Shown: positions 56,914 to 64,000 of the stretch, piece after piece
How positions within the stretch are numbered: the stretch's first letter is position 1
Layout of the letters: each line of letters opens with the position of its first letter
Assembly: GCF_015278125.1 (NCBI RefSeq)
Contig: NZ_JADILO010000008.1
Span: 1-64,000 of the forward strand
Source of the DNA: Vibrio fluminensis
GTDB lineage: Bacteria > Pseudomonadota > Gammaproteobacteria > Enterobacterales > Vibrionaceae
DNA: 64,000 nucleotides
Reading direction: 5' to 3'
The notes under the pieces: generated by a model
The model's database searches: none
The model's input: the letters and a program-made list of their open reading frames with translations, nothing else
What the model was told of the DNA's origin: nothing
Position numbers and translations under genes: made by a program

Positions 56914-57207
56914 ATGATTATTGCCAAGAAGCCTGATCGCGCAACCGCGATGCACAATCTTATCGAACAAGTTTTGGCTGAACTCCCTCTCTATGAGCCA
57001 GAAACGTTTATTTGTGGTACGAAAGGGAACTGTGTGGGTTGCCCGAAAAAGCTGTTAGAGATGGTGGATGGTGAACTGACCTATTGGCAAAGTGCGTTAT
57101 CACGAGGAGTGGTGCCACAATTTGATGAAATACGTCGTTTCGGCAAGATGTGCAACAGCGTTCGACGCGGTTTAGAGCGGAACAATTTACTGCTTAAACC
57201 AGCTTAA
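56914..57207 (+). CDS. Conserved small protein with a C-x6-C-x2-C motif
   Basis: 97 residues. Cysteines in the run C-G-T-K-G-N-C-V-G-C-P-K-K (near residues 34-46) could bind iron-sulfur or zinc. The rest is a soluble helical protein (VLAELPLYEPETFICG and FDEIRRFGKMCNSVRRGL). I do not know a function. It is a lone plus-strand gene with a strong terminator. Confidence 0.7.
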   Translation: MIIAKKPDRATAMHNLIEQVLAELPLYEPETFICGTKGNCVGCPKKLLEMVDGELTYWQSALSRGVVPQFDEIRRFGKMCNSVRRGLERNNLLLKPA

Positions 57208-57220
57208 GCTGTCTGAGAGC

Positions 57221-57248
57221 AAAAAAGGGAGCATTGGCTCCCTTTTTT
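57221..57248. terminator. Bidirectional terminator
   Basis: AAAAAAGGGAGC, ATTG, GCTCCCTTTTTT. A six-bp GC core with A and T runs on both sides, between convergent genes. Confidence 0.85.
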
Positions 57249-57278
57249 ACAGTTGATCAGTACGGTATCGGATTGGTT

Positions 57279-57866
57279 CTAGAAACACGCTTTTTTAACG
57301 AAGTAAGGGTTATCAAACTTTTTCTCAGGACCGACCTCTGAAATAACCAGTTTATTCCATAGTGCTTTATCAAATGTTCCTTTAGGAATCGAAGGGTAGA
57401 GGGTTTCTACTTCTTCATAAGCAAAACGCATAAACTGTTTTTTCTTGATCTGGTTATATTTGTTTGCGACCCGGTTGTGCTTTTTGATCCATTCAAGTTT
57501 GTAATCATGCAGAGCAGGTTCTGCCTGTTCAAATGGCACTCGTGACAAATAGACGCGCTTGTATGATACCTTGCGATCAAGCATGGTGCGCATTGCTGTC
57601 TGAATATATTTACCATGATGAGTAATGGAAATATCGTCGAGCTTAAATGGCTTAACATGCCAGCCTGTCGGTAAAAATTCTGGGCGTTTAAACTGCTTGT
57701 TTCGCACTTCAATCGCATTATGCAATACGATATCTGATGTGCCGTTAAACGTTTGCTGCCAGCGTCCAATACGGATCTGCAATGCAGTAGGTAAACGATA
57801 GATATTGGTAAACTTATCTTGGTCCATAAGCGTAAACACTAATAATTTGCCGAGATGCAATCGCAT
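57279..57866 (-). CDS. Hypothetical protein
   Basis: 195 residues, basic and soluble, with many aromatic and lysine residues (KYNQIKKKQFMRFAYEEVE) and a C-terminal FVKKACF. No signal peptide, membrane span or family recognised. The ATG at 57866 has no clear ribosome site, and an in-frame ATG at 57827 (MDQDKFTNIY) is an alternative start. Confidence 0.6.
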   Translation of the reverse strand: MRLHLGKLLVFTLMDQDKFTNIYRLPTALQIRIGRWQQTFNGTSDIVLHNAIEVRNKQFKRPEFLPTGWHVKPFKLDDISITHHGKYIQTAMRTMLDRKVSYKRVYLSRVPFEQAEPALHDYKLEWIKKHNRVANKYNQIKKKQFMRFAYEEVETLYPSIPKGTFDKALWNKLVISEVGPEKKFDNPYFVKKACF

Positions 57867-58028
57867 CGTGGCGGGTGTGTAATAGTTACAAGGATTAAAG
57901 AGTCTATTCCAACTACCGATGCCCGGCCAGCAAATGAATGTATGCAGATATAACGGCGGCTTAACTAGGCATTGGTACGTTATTGGCTAGAGAATAATGC
58001 CATCACAATGTTAAGGCAAGTCTCATTA
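57867..58028. other. Intergenic region
   Basis: About 160 bases between the hypothetical gene and the DUF3012 gene. I see no gene or clear structure. Confidence 0.4.
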
Positions 58029-58184
58029 TTAGAAAATACAGTGCTTCGCAAAGTCTGTCGCTTCGTTCGCTGTCCAGTCTCCTTTGGCTTTCTGTTTCAT
58101 ATCTTCACACCATTCTTCACTGCCCACTTCGGTGCACCCAACGACAAATAACATCAAGCCCAAGGCGATTAGTAGTTTTTTCAA
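58029..58184 (-). CDS. DUF3012-family small lipoprotein (TTG start)
   Basis: 51 residues from a TTG at 58184 with AAGGA six bases upstream. It reads (M)KKLLIALGLMLFVVGCTEVG, then EEWCEDMKQKAKGDWTANEA and a tail ending KHCIF. The signal with lipobox V-V-G-C makes it a lipoprotein (mature Cys16). The pattern S-E-x-W-C-x-x-M-K-x-K-x-K-G-D-W-T-x-N-E-A is the DUF3012 family of marine gammaproteobacteria. The two remaining cysteines may form a disulfide. Function unknown. An ATG-based search misses it. Confidence 0.75.
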   Translation of the reverse strand: MKKLLIALGLMLFVVGCTEVGSEEWCEDMKQKAKGDWTANEATDFAKHCIF

Positions 58185-58540
58185 AATGAATCCTTATTTT
58201 TCGATGTTTGATGATTTAAGTATATACCGACGAGCGTTCAAGAGCTTGAGCGCTAAGAGAGTATTTTAGCCGAAGCCTCTGTCTTGTATAAAGAATCCAA
58301 TAACGACTGAAAAAATCATCTTGAAAGATAAATACGCACTAATTGATTGATTTTCTGTGTGAAACAAAAATATAACCGTATTTGCGTTGTTTTAGCGTTA
58401 GTTTAGTCATTCAACTATCACCTATATTGTTGGTTTAAGTGATTGGCATCAACTTATTTGTCCATAAATGGCTAATCTTATCGATCGAAATCACATTAAT
58501 GTCTAAGGGGTAGTGACCACAAAAAATTCTGTTCTATAGT
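58185..58540. other. Long region upstream of the ribose operon
   Basis: About 360 bases without a credible gene. ATCGATCGAAATCACATT (58480-58497) resembles half of a CRP site (TCACA), which would fit catabolite control of ribose use, but the other half is poor. Confidence 0.35.
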
Positions 58541-58562
58541 CTCATCGAAACGTTTCGATGAG
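58541..58562. promoter_or_regulatory. RbsR-type operator, perfect 22-bp palindrome
   Basis: CTCATCGAAAC is followed directly by its exact complement GTTTCGATGAG. The core CGAAACGTTTCG is the usual centre of LacI-family (RbsR, PurR-like) operators. It lies about 100 bases before rbsD. Confidence 0.85.
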
Positions 58563-58658
58563 TGTTTTATCAGCAAATGAATCAGGTTTGATAACAAATT
58601 AGATGCCGAAACTGATTCACCACTGACAACAGAAGACGTGTGATTGAAGGTCGATGAG

Positions 58659-59078
58659 ATGAAAAAAAGTACCCTACTAAATTCAGAAATTGCTTACTTG
58701 GTGTCAACGCTTGGACACACCGATGAAATAACTATCTGCGATGCCGGATTGCCGATAGCAGACCATGTGACTCGAATTGATCTCGCCCTGACACATGGCG
58801 TACCGAGTTTTATCGATACAGTTAGAGTGATTTTGACTGAATCGCAAATCGAGGGTGTGGTTATTGCCCAAGAGTTTGCTGATGTTAGCCCTGAACTTCA
58901 CCAAGCTCTACTTACTGAGCTTGAGCTAGAACAAGCTCGTTGTAACAAGGTATTCAATGTTGAATACGTTTCGCATCAAGAATTCAAGCAGCGTACTCAC
59001 CAAAGTAAGGCAGTGGTTCGTACTGGTGAATGCACGCCTTATGCCAATGTCATTTTCCAAGCGGGTGTCGTGTTTTAG
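58659..59078 (+). CDS. rbsD: D-ribose pyranase
   Basis: 139 residues, the same as E. coli RbsD, starting MKKSTLLNSEIAYLVSTLGH at the ATG at 58659 (the frame is open to 58644). The family histidine in TLGHTDEITICDAGLPI (His20) and the C-terminal GECTPYANVIFQAGV are present. It speeds conversion of beta-ribopyranose to ribofuranose in the cytosol. First gene of rbsDACBK. Confidence 0.95.
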   Translation: MKKSTLLNSEIAYLVSTLGHTDEITICDAGLPIADHVTRIDLALTHGVPSFIDTVRVILTESQIEGVVIAQEFADVSPELHQALLTELELEQARCNKVFNVEYVSHQEFKQRTHQSKAVVRTGECTPYANVIFQAGVVF

Positions 59079-59102
59079 GCCTAACCGAACTGAGGACGAG
59101 CT

Positions 59103-60608
59103 ATGACTCAAGCAATTTTACAACTCAGCGAGATTGAGAAAGCTTTCCCAGGAGTGAAAGCGCTCGACTGCGCAAGCTTAAATGTCTATTCAGGTCGAGT
59201 AATGGCACTGCTCGGTGAGAATGGTGCAGGCAAGTCGACTTTGATGAAGGTATTAACGGGTATCCATGCTCCAGATGCAGGAACGATTCGTTACCAAGGT
59301 GAGCATGTGGCGTTTAAAGGCCCACGTGACTCACAACATGCTGGTATCAGCATTATTCACCAAGAGCTTAACCTGATCCCTGAACTGACTATTGCGGAAA
59401 ACATCTTTCTCGGCCGCGAAATTACCGGCGCATTTGGCAAAATCCAATGGACGAAGATGTATCAAGAAGCCGACAAATTACTGAAGCGTCTTAACGTGAA
59501 ACATAGTTCTAAGACACTGCTTGGCGATTTAAGTCTGGGTGAACAACAGATGGTTGAAATCGCTAAGGCGCTTTCTTTTGAATCAAAAGTTATCATCATG
59601 GATGAGCCAACCGATGCGCTTACTGACACCGAAACCGAGTCACTATTTAAAGTGATTAATGAGTTACGAGATCAAGGCTGTGGCATCGTTTACATCTCTC
59701 ACCGATTAAAAGAGATCTTTGAAATCTGTGATGATATTACCGTGCTGCGAGATGGAAAATTTATCGGTGAATGTTTGGTTTCAGATACCGATGAAGATGG
59801 CTTAATTGAAATGATGGTGGGGCGTAAATTAGAAGAGCAGTACCCACGCATTGAGGTTAAACATGGCGAAATCTGCCTTGAAGTGCTTGGATTAACGGGC
59901 TCAGGTGTACATGACGTGAGCTTTACCTTGAACAAAGGTGAGATCTTAGGTGTGTCCGGGCTAATGGGCGCTGGCCGCACGGAATTGATGAAAGTAATTT
60001 TCGGTGCATTGCCAAGTGAACGCGGTGTAATTAATTTAGACAACAAAACCATTAATCCAGTGAGTCCGCAAGATGGACTCGCAAACGGCATTGCCTATAT
60101 ATCAGAGGACCGTAAAGGCGACGGTTTAGTATTAGGTCTATCGGTAAAAGAGAATATGTCTCTCTGCGCGCTGGATAAGCTATCGAAAGGTGGGCGCATT
60201 CAACATGGTGATGAAGTGACGGCAGTTGATGACTTTATCAAACTATTCAATATCAAAACGCCAACGCGAGAGCAGATCATTGGCAACTTATCTGGCGGTA
60301 ACCAACAGAAGGTGGCAATAGCGAAAGGGCTAATGACAAAACCTAAAGTGTTGATCCTTGATGAACCGACTCGCGGCGTTGACGTTGGCGCTAAAAAAGA
60401 AATCTACCAACTGATCAATAAATTTAAAGCGGAAGGCATGAGCATCATTTTAGTCTCGTCAGAAATGCCGGAAGTACTCGGAATGAGTGACCGCATCATG
60501 GTTATGCATGAAGGACGCGTAAGCGGCATGTTTGCAGCCCAGGATGCCGACCAAGAGAAATTACTCGCCTGCGCAGTAGGTAAGCAGATCAATGAGGAAG
60601 CAGCATGA
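59103..60608 (+). CDS. rbsA: Ribose ABC transporter ATP-binding protein
   Basis: 501 residues with two ABC domains. The first has [17 protein letters not shown] and DEPTDAL; the second has a degenerate Walker A (GLMGAGRTE) but intact [10 protein letters not shown] and DEPTRGVD, exactly as in E. coli RbsA. It energises ribose uptake at the inner membrane. It overlaps rbsC by four bases (ATGA). GGACGAGCT precedes the ATG. Confidence 0.97.
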   Translation: MTQAILQLSEIEKAFPGVKALDCASLNVYSGRVMALLGENGAGKSTLMKVLTGIHAPDAGTIRYQGEHVAFKGPRDSQHAGISIIHQELNLIPELTIAENIFLGREITGAFGKIQWTKMYQEADKLLKRLNVKHSSKTLLGDLSLGEQQMVEIAKALSFESKVIIMDEPTDALTDTETESLFKVINELRDQGCGIVYISHRLKEIFEICDDITVLRDGKFIGECLVSDTDEDGLIEMMVGRKLEEQYPRIEVKHGEICLEVLGLTGSGVHDVSFTLNKGEILGVSGLMGAGRTELMKVIFGALPSERGVINLDNKTINPVSPQDGLANGIAYISEDRKGDGLVLGLSVKENMSLCALDKLSKGGRIQHGDEVTAVDDFIKLFNIKTPTREQIIGNLSGGNQQKVAIAKGLMTKPKVLILDEPTRGVDVGAKKEIYQLINKFKAEGMSIILVSSEMPEVLGMSDRIMVMHEGRVSGMFAAQDADQEKLLACAVGKQINEEAA

Positions 60609-61588
60609 GTACTGAAACCATGAGCAAAACAACCCAAACTAGCGGTAAAAAGCTATTAAGCAAAGAGTGGCTAATCGAGCAAAAATCGTTAATTGCGTTA
60701 CTGCTATTGATTGTTGTTGTCTCTTTCTTAAACCCGAACTTTTTTACTGTTGATAATATCTTAAATATCCTGCGCCAAACCTCGGTCAACGCGATCATCG
60801 CAGTCGGTATGACGATGGTTATCCTTACTGCAGGTATTGACCTAAGCGTCGGCTCCGTGCTGGCTTTATGTGGCGCCTTCGCTGCAACCATGATTGGTTT
60901 AGAAGTGCCAGTGATGGTCGCTGTACCAACTGCGTTAGTTGCGGGTGCTGCGCTAGGTGCAATTAGTGGCGTCATTATCGCCAAAGGTAAGGTCCAAGCG
61001 TTTATCGCAACGTTGGTGACGATGACCTTGTTACGCGGTGTGACGATGGTGTACACCGACGGTCGACCTATCTCTACGGGTTTTACTGATACTGCTGATG
61101 CCTTTGCTTGGTTTGGTACAGGTTATACGCTGGGTATTCCAGTACCAGTATGGATGATGGTGATTGTGTTTGCTGCTGCATGGTACTTACTGAATCACAC
61201 TCGCTTCGGCCGTTATATTTATGCTGTGGGTGGTAACGAATCAGCAGCTCGCCTATCTGGTATTAATGTTGACCGCGTGAAAATCGGTGTATACGCCATT
61301 TGCGGTCTACTGGCTGCACTAGCAGGCATCATCATTACCTCGCGCCTATCTTCAGCTCAGCCAACAGCAGGTATGGGCTATGAACTTGATGCTATCGCTG
61401 CTGTAGTACTAGGTGGCACCAGCTTAATGGGTGGTAAAGGCCGTATCATGGGCACCTTGATCGGTGCATTGATTATTGGCTTCTTAAATAACGCTCTTAA
61501 CCTACTCGACGTATCTTCTTACTACCAGATGATTGCTAAAGCAGTGGTTATTCTTCTGGCGGTAATTGTTGATAACAAAAACAAATAA
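60605..61588 (+). CDS. rbsC: Ribose ABC transporter permease
   Basis: 327 residues, about ten spans. The conserved segment [20 protein letters not shown] and the later [22 protein letters not shown] are permease signatures of the sugar type-2 group. It forms the membrane channel with RbsA. The start overlaps the rbsA stop and GAGGAAGC provides the ribosome site. An in-frame ATG at 60620 is possible. Confidence 0.96.
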   Translation: MSTETMSKTTQTSGKKLLSKEWLIEQKSLIALLLLIVVVSFLNPNFFTVDNILNILRQTSVNAIIAVGMTMVILTAGIDLSVGSVLALCGAFAATMIGLEVPVMVAVPTALVAGAALGAISGVIIAKGKVQAFIATLVTMTLLRGVTMVYTDGRPISTGFTDTADAFAWFGTGYTLGIPVPVWMMVIVFAAAWYLLNHTRFGRYIYAVGGNESAARLSGINVDRVKIGVYAICGLLAALAGIIITSRLSSAQPTAGMGYELDAIAAVVLGGTSLMGGKGRIMGTLIGALIIGFLNNALNLLDVSSYYQMIAKAVVILLAVIVDNKNK

Positions 61589-61626
61589 CACGCTCCCAAC
61601 CATTTATTTTTTACACCAATAACTCA

Positions 61627-61648
61627 CGAGCCAAGCTTGCTTGGCTCG
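61627..61648 (+). other. Hairpin between rbsC and rbsB
   Basis: CGAGCCAAG, CTTG, CTTGGCTCG: a perfect nine-bp stem with a four-base loop and no T-run. It probably protects or separates the rbsB message, since the binding protein is needed in excess over the permease. Confidence 0.65.
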
Positions 61649-61670
61649 CACGATACAAAGGACGATTACG

Positions 61671-62549
61671 ATGAAAAAACTGGCAACTCTTATTTCAGCT
61701 GCGTTATTGACTTCAACCGTTTCAGTTGCTGCTCAAGCACAAGATACGATGGCGATTGTTGTATCAACGCTAAACAACCCATTCTTTGTCACGATGAAAG
61801 ATGGCGCGGAAGCGAAAGCGAAAGAGCTCGGTTACGATTTGATTGTTTTGGATTCACAAAATGATCCAAGTAAAGAGCTTTCAAACGTCGAAGACTTAAC
61901 CATTCGTGGTGTTAAGGCTATCTTGATTAACCCAACAGATTCGGATGCGGTATCAAATGCGATTCGTATAGCAAACCGTTCAGATATTCCTGTTCTGACT
62001 TTGGACCGTGGCGCCTCTCGTGGCGAAGTTGTGAGTCATATAGCATCAGATAATGTGGCTGGTGGTGAGATGGCCGGTAAATACATCATGGAGAAAGTGG
62101 GCGAGAAAGCGAAAGTGATTCAGCTAGAAGGTATTGCAGGTACATCGGCTGCTCGTGAGCGTGGTGAAGGTTTTATGAAAGCAGTGAAAGGCAGTGAAAT
62201 GGATCTGCTTGCTAGTCAACCAGCAGATTTTGACCGTACTAAAGGTCTTAACGTGATGGAAAACCTATTGGCTGCGAACCCGAATGTTCAAGCGGTATTT
62301 GCTCAAAACGATGAGATGGCATTGGGTGCGCTACGTGCGGTTCAAGCTTCAGGTAAAGATGTACTCATTGTTGGCTTTGATGGCACCGATGATGGTATTG
62401 CAGCGGTGAATCGCGGCAAGTTAGGTGCAACTATCGCTCAACAGCCTGACTTAATTGGTGCGCTAGGTGTAGAAACTGCAGCAAAAGTTTTAAAAGGTGA
62501 GCAAGTAGAAAGCAGTATTCCAGTGCCGCTAAAAGTCGTTACTAAGTAA
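61671..62549 (+). CDS. rbsB: Ribose-binding periplasmic protein
   Basis: 292 residues starting [20 protein letters not shown] (the frame is open to 61641, but the signal peptide fixes the ATG at 61671, with AAAGGACG upstream). The mature protein begins near [20 protein letters not shown], the type-1 sugar-binding fold, with [19 protein letters not shown] and [11 protein letters not shown] as ribose-site segments. It captures ribose in the periplasm for RbsAC. Confidence 0.97.
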   Translation: MKKLATLISAALLTSTVSVAAQAQDTMAIVVSTLNNPFFVTMKDGAEAKAKELGYDLIVLDSQNDPSKELSNVEDLTIRGVKAILINPTDSDAVSNAIRIANRSDIPVLTLDRGASRGEVVSHIASDNVAGGEMAGKYIMEKVGEKAKVIQLEGIAGTSAARERGEGFMKAVKGSEMDLLASQPADFDRTKGLNVMENLLAANPNVQAVFAQNDEMALGALRAVQASGKDVLIVGFDGTDDGIAAVNRGKLGATIAQQPDLIGALGVETAAKVLKGEQVESSIPVPLKVVTK

Positions 62550-62563
62550 TTTAGTCATTATGT

Positions 62564-62600
62564 GAGGCTTCCTGTTGGCGATGGGTTGGCAGGAAACCTC
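62564..62600 (+). terminator. Hairpin after rbsB
   Basis: GAGGCTTCCTG and CAGGAAACCTC form an imperfect 11-bp stem (one C-A mismatch) with a 15-base loop and no T-run. It may be a partial terminator that lowers rbsK and rbsR expression. Confidence 0.45.
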
Positions 62601-62706
62601 TCTTCAGTGAGTGGAGATAAGTTTTAATTCAGCATTGTGAGTATGTGCTTACTTAAACCTTTTTTCCTGAAACACAAAGGGTTGTGCAACAACCGAGGAT
62701 AAGCGT

Positions 62707-63624
62707 ATGAATAAGTTAGTGGTATTAGGTAGTGTTAACGCTGACCATGTTCTTCAAGTGCCTTCTTTTCCGCGTCCAGGTGAGACGCTTCATGGTCACA
62801 ATTATCAAGTTATTCCTGGCGGCAAAGGCGCAAACCAAGCTGTTGCTGCTGCGCGCTTAAATGCAGATGTCGGCTTTATTGCCTGCGTGGGTGATGATTC
62901 TTTTGGTATCAATATTCGTGAGAGCTTTAAATTGGATGGCATCAATACCCAAGGGGTAAAAATGCAGCCCAATACTCCAACAGGTATCGCGATGATTCAA
63001 GTTGCGGCAAGTGGTGAAAACAGTATTTGTATTTCAGCAGAAGCGAATGACTGCCTGACAGCTCAAGCTATTGAAGCGGATCTACCTGCAATTCGTCAAG
63101 CTAAGTACTTACTTACCCAGCTAGAAACGCCATTAGAGGGCATTGAACGTGCGGTGCAAGTAGCAAAAGAGGCAGGGACCAGTGTAATTCTCAATCCTGC
63201 GCCGGCTAAGCAACTTCCTGAGAGTTTGTTGAGTAATATTGATGTGATTACGCCGAACGAAACCGAAGCGGAAGTGCTGACAGGTATTACTGTCGTCGAT
63301 AGTGAAACGGCTCATCAGGCCGCCAATGCATTGCACTTGAAAGGTATTGAAATCGTAATGATTACCATGGGGGCACAAGGTGTTTGGTTAAGTCAAAATG
63401 GTCGTGGAGAACTCATTCCAGGCTTTAGAGTGGATGCAATTGATACCACTGCAGCGGGTGACACATTCAACGGCGCATTTGTCACTGGCTTGTTGGAAGA
63501 TATGCCGATAGAATCGGCGATCAAATTTGCCCATGGCGCTGCCGCGATTAGCGTTACTCGCCTTGGTGCGCAGACTTCTATACCTCGTAGAGAAGAAGTC
63601 GAAGAGTTTATCGCCAAGCAATAG
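62707..63624 (+). CDS. rbsK: Ribokinase
   Basis: 305 residues of the PfkB family. The N-terminal signature GGKGANQAVAAARL (residues 38-51) and the C-terminal D-T-T-A-A-G-D-T-F-N-G-A (catalytic Asp near 251) are intact. It phosphorylates ribose to ribose-5-phosphate in the cytosol. CGAGGATAAGC precedes the ATG; the 157-base gap after rbsB contains the hairpin above. Confidence 0.97.
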   Translation: MNKLVVLGSVNADHVLQVPSFPRPGETLHGHNYQVIPGGKGANQAVAAARLNADVGFIACVGDDSFGINIRESFKLDGINTQGVKMQPNTPTGIAMIQVAASGENSICISAEANDCLTAQAIEADLPAIRQAKYLLTQLETPLEGIERAVQVAKEAGTSVILNPAPAKQLPESLLSNIDVITPNETEAEVLTGITVVDSETAHQAANALHLKGIEIVMITMGAQGVWLSQNGRGELIPGFRVDAIDTTAAGDTFNGAFVTGLLEDMPIESAIKFAHGAAAISVTRLGAQTSIPRREEVEEFIAKQ

Positions 63625-63639
63625 AAGGAGCTCGATAGC

Positions 63640-64000
63640 ATGGCAACGATGAAAGATATTGCTAAGTTGGCGGGGGTATCAACCTCAACAGTAAGCCATG
63701 TTATCAACCAATCCCGATATGTGAGCGAAGAAATATCTCTTAAGGTAAATCAAGCCGCACAGCAGCTCAATTATACCCCTTCAGCTCTGGCTCGAAGCCT
63801 AAAGATGAATAGAACTCAAACCCTTGGTATGTTAATGACGACTTCGACCAATCCGTTCTTTGGTGAAGTAGTTAAAGGGGTTGAACGTTGCTGTTATCAA
63901 AAAGGCTATAACCTTATCTTGTGTAACACCGAAGGTGATCAGCAACGAATGAAAACGTCCATCAATACACTTTTACAAAAGCGTGTTGATGGGATGATCT
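63640..64000 (+). CDS. rbsR: Ribose operon repressor, LacI family (5' part)
   Basis: The first 120 codons of a LacI-type regulator: [20 protein letters not shown] is the helix-turn-helix, [11 protein letters not shown] the hinge helix, then the start of the sugar-binding domain ([19 protein letters not shown]). AAGGAGCTCGATAGC precedes the ATG, 15 bases after rbsK. It should bind the palindrome at 58541-58562 and release it with ribose. It continues past the right edge. Confidence 0.95.
   Translation, partial: MATMKDIAKLAGVSTSTVSHVINQSRYVSEEISLKVNQAAQQLNYTPSALARSLKMNRTQTLGMLMTTSTNPFFGEVVKGVERCCYQKGYNLILCNTEGDQQRMKTSINTLLQKRVDGMI

Noticed and set aside
58480..58497. CRP site upstream of rbsD
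   Set aside because: Only the TCACA half matches; the other half-site is poor, so it is noted but not called.

Overview
The window reads as a piece of a Vibrio genome, most likely the second chromosome. Several things point there. The thrS-infC-rpmI-rplT translation operon and the rbsDACBKR ribose operon both sit on chromosome 2 in Vibrio cholerae. A Qrr quorum-regulatory small RNA with a sigma-54 promoter and LuxO-type sites is present. Vibrio-type small families also occur (VF530, DUF2850, DUF3541, DUF3012, DUF3612), as do a pair of imperfect ACCTCAAG / ACTTGGGTAT repeats. The species cannot be fixed from the sequence alone.

Layout. 1-0.12 kb: the first codons of an IS1182-like transposase run off the left edge. 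0.15-2.8 kb: a SoxR-controlled MFS exporter, soxR itself, and an AEC-type carrier. 2.9-5.7 kb: a YjjU-like patatin, a small P-loop kinase coupled to a LysR remnant, a membrane protein and yqfB. 5.8-10.6 kb: an apparent alkyl-sulfate operon (secreted alkylsulfatase, small exported protein, FadL-like channel) facing a LysR regulator. 10.6-19.5 kb: a small membrane protein, a U32 protein, a tandem Usp protein, a sugar acetyltransferase, a TPR-GAF-GGDEF diguanylate cyclase and a long RluA-like pseudouridine synthase. 19.7-22.9 kb: glutathione-dependent formaldehyde detoxification (adhC-fghA) with a LysR regulator. 23-26.2 kb: a siderophore-interacting flavoprotein, a LysE/RhtB exporter with its Lrp-type regulator, and a porin. 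26.4-29.9 kb: two tandem paralogous chemoreceptors. 30.2-33.4 kb: thrS-infC-rpmI-rplT. 33.8-50.8 kb: mostly single genes, including a periplasmic 5'-nucleotidase, an acyltransferase, a TetR/metallo-hydrolase pair with two inverted operators, an MFS carrier, an MscS channel, an ABC1 kinase, ppnP, a membrane GGDEF protein, a LysR/EamA pair, a DUF3541 protein and alkB. 50.9-54.9 kb: a CHASE-GGDEF cyclase, the qrr gene, and an XRE/DUF3612 regulator divergent from an unknown gene. 54.9-58.2 kb: rof, a VOC protein, an ArgO-like exporter, a DUF924 protein, two unknowns and a tiny DUF3012 lipoprotein missed by ordinary ORF calling. 58.5-64 kb: rbsDACBK and the start of rbsR, preceded by a perfect 22-bp palindromic operator.

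The strongest non-protein signals are the Qrr locus (two LuxO sites, a -24/-12 promoter, the conserved core and a terminator), the SoxR operator with its typical 19-bp spacer aimed at the exporter, the RbsR-type palindrome, the twin TetR operators, and the hairpin between infC and rpmI. infC starts at AUU, and several other starts had to be moved from the longest open frame. I saw no CRISPR array, tRNA, rRNA, prophage or integron cassette. I did not find a clearly undescribed multi-gene system. The best candidates for new biology are the alkylsulfatase/FadL operon with its unknown small exported protein, and the qrr/diguanylate cyclase/DUF3612 neighbourhood.
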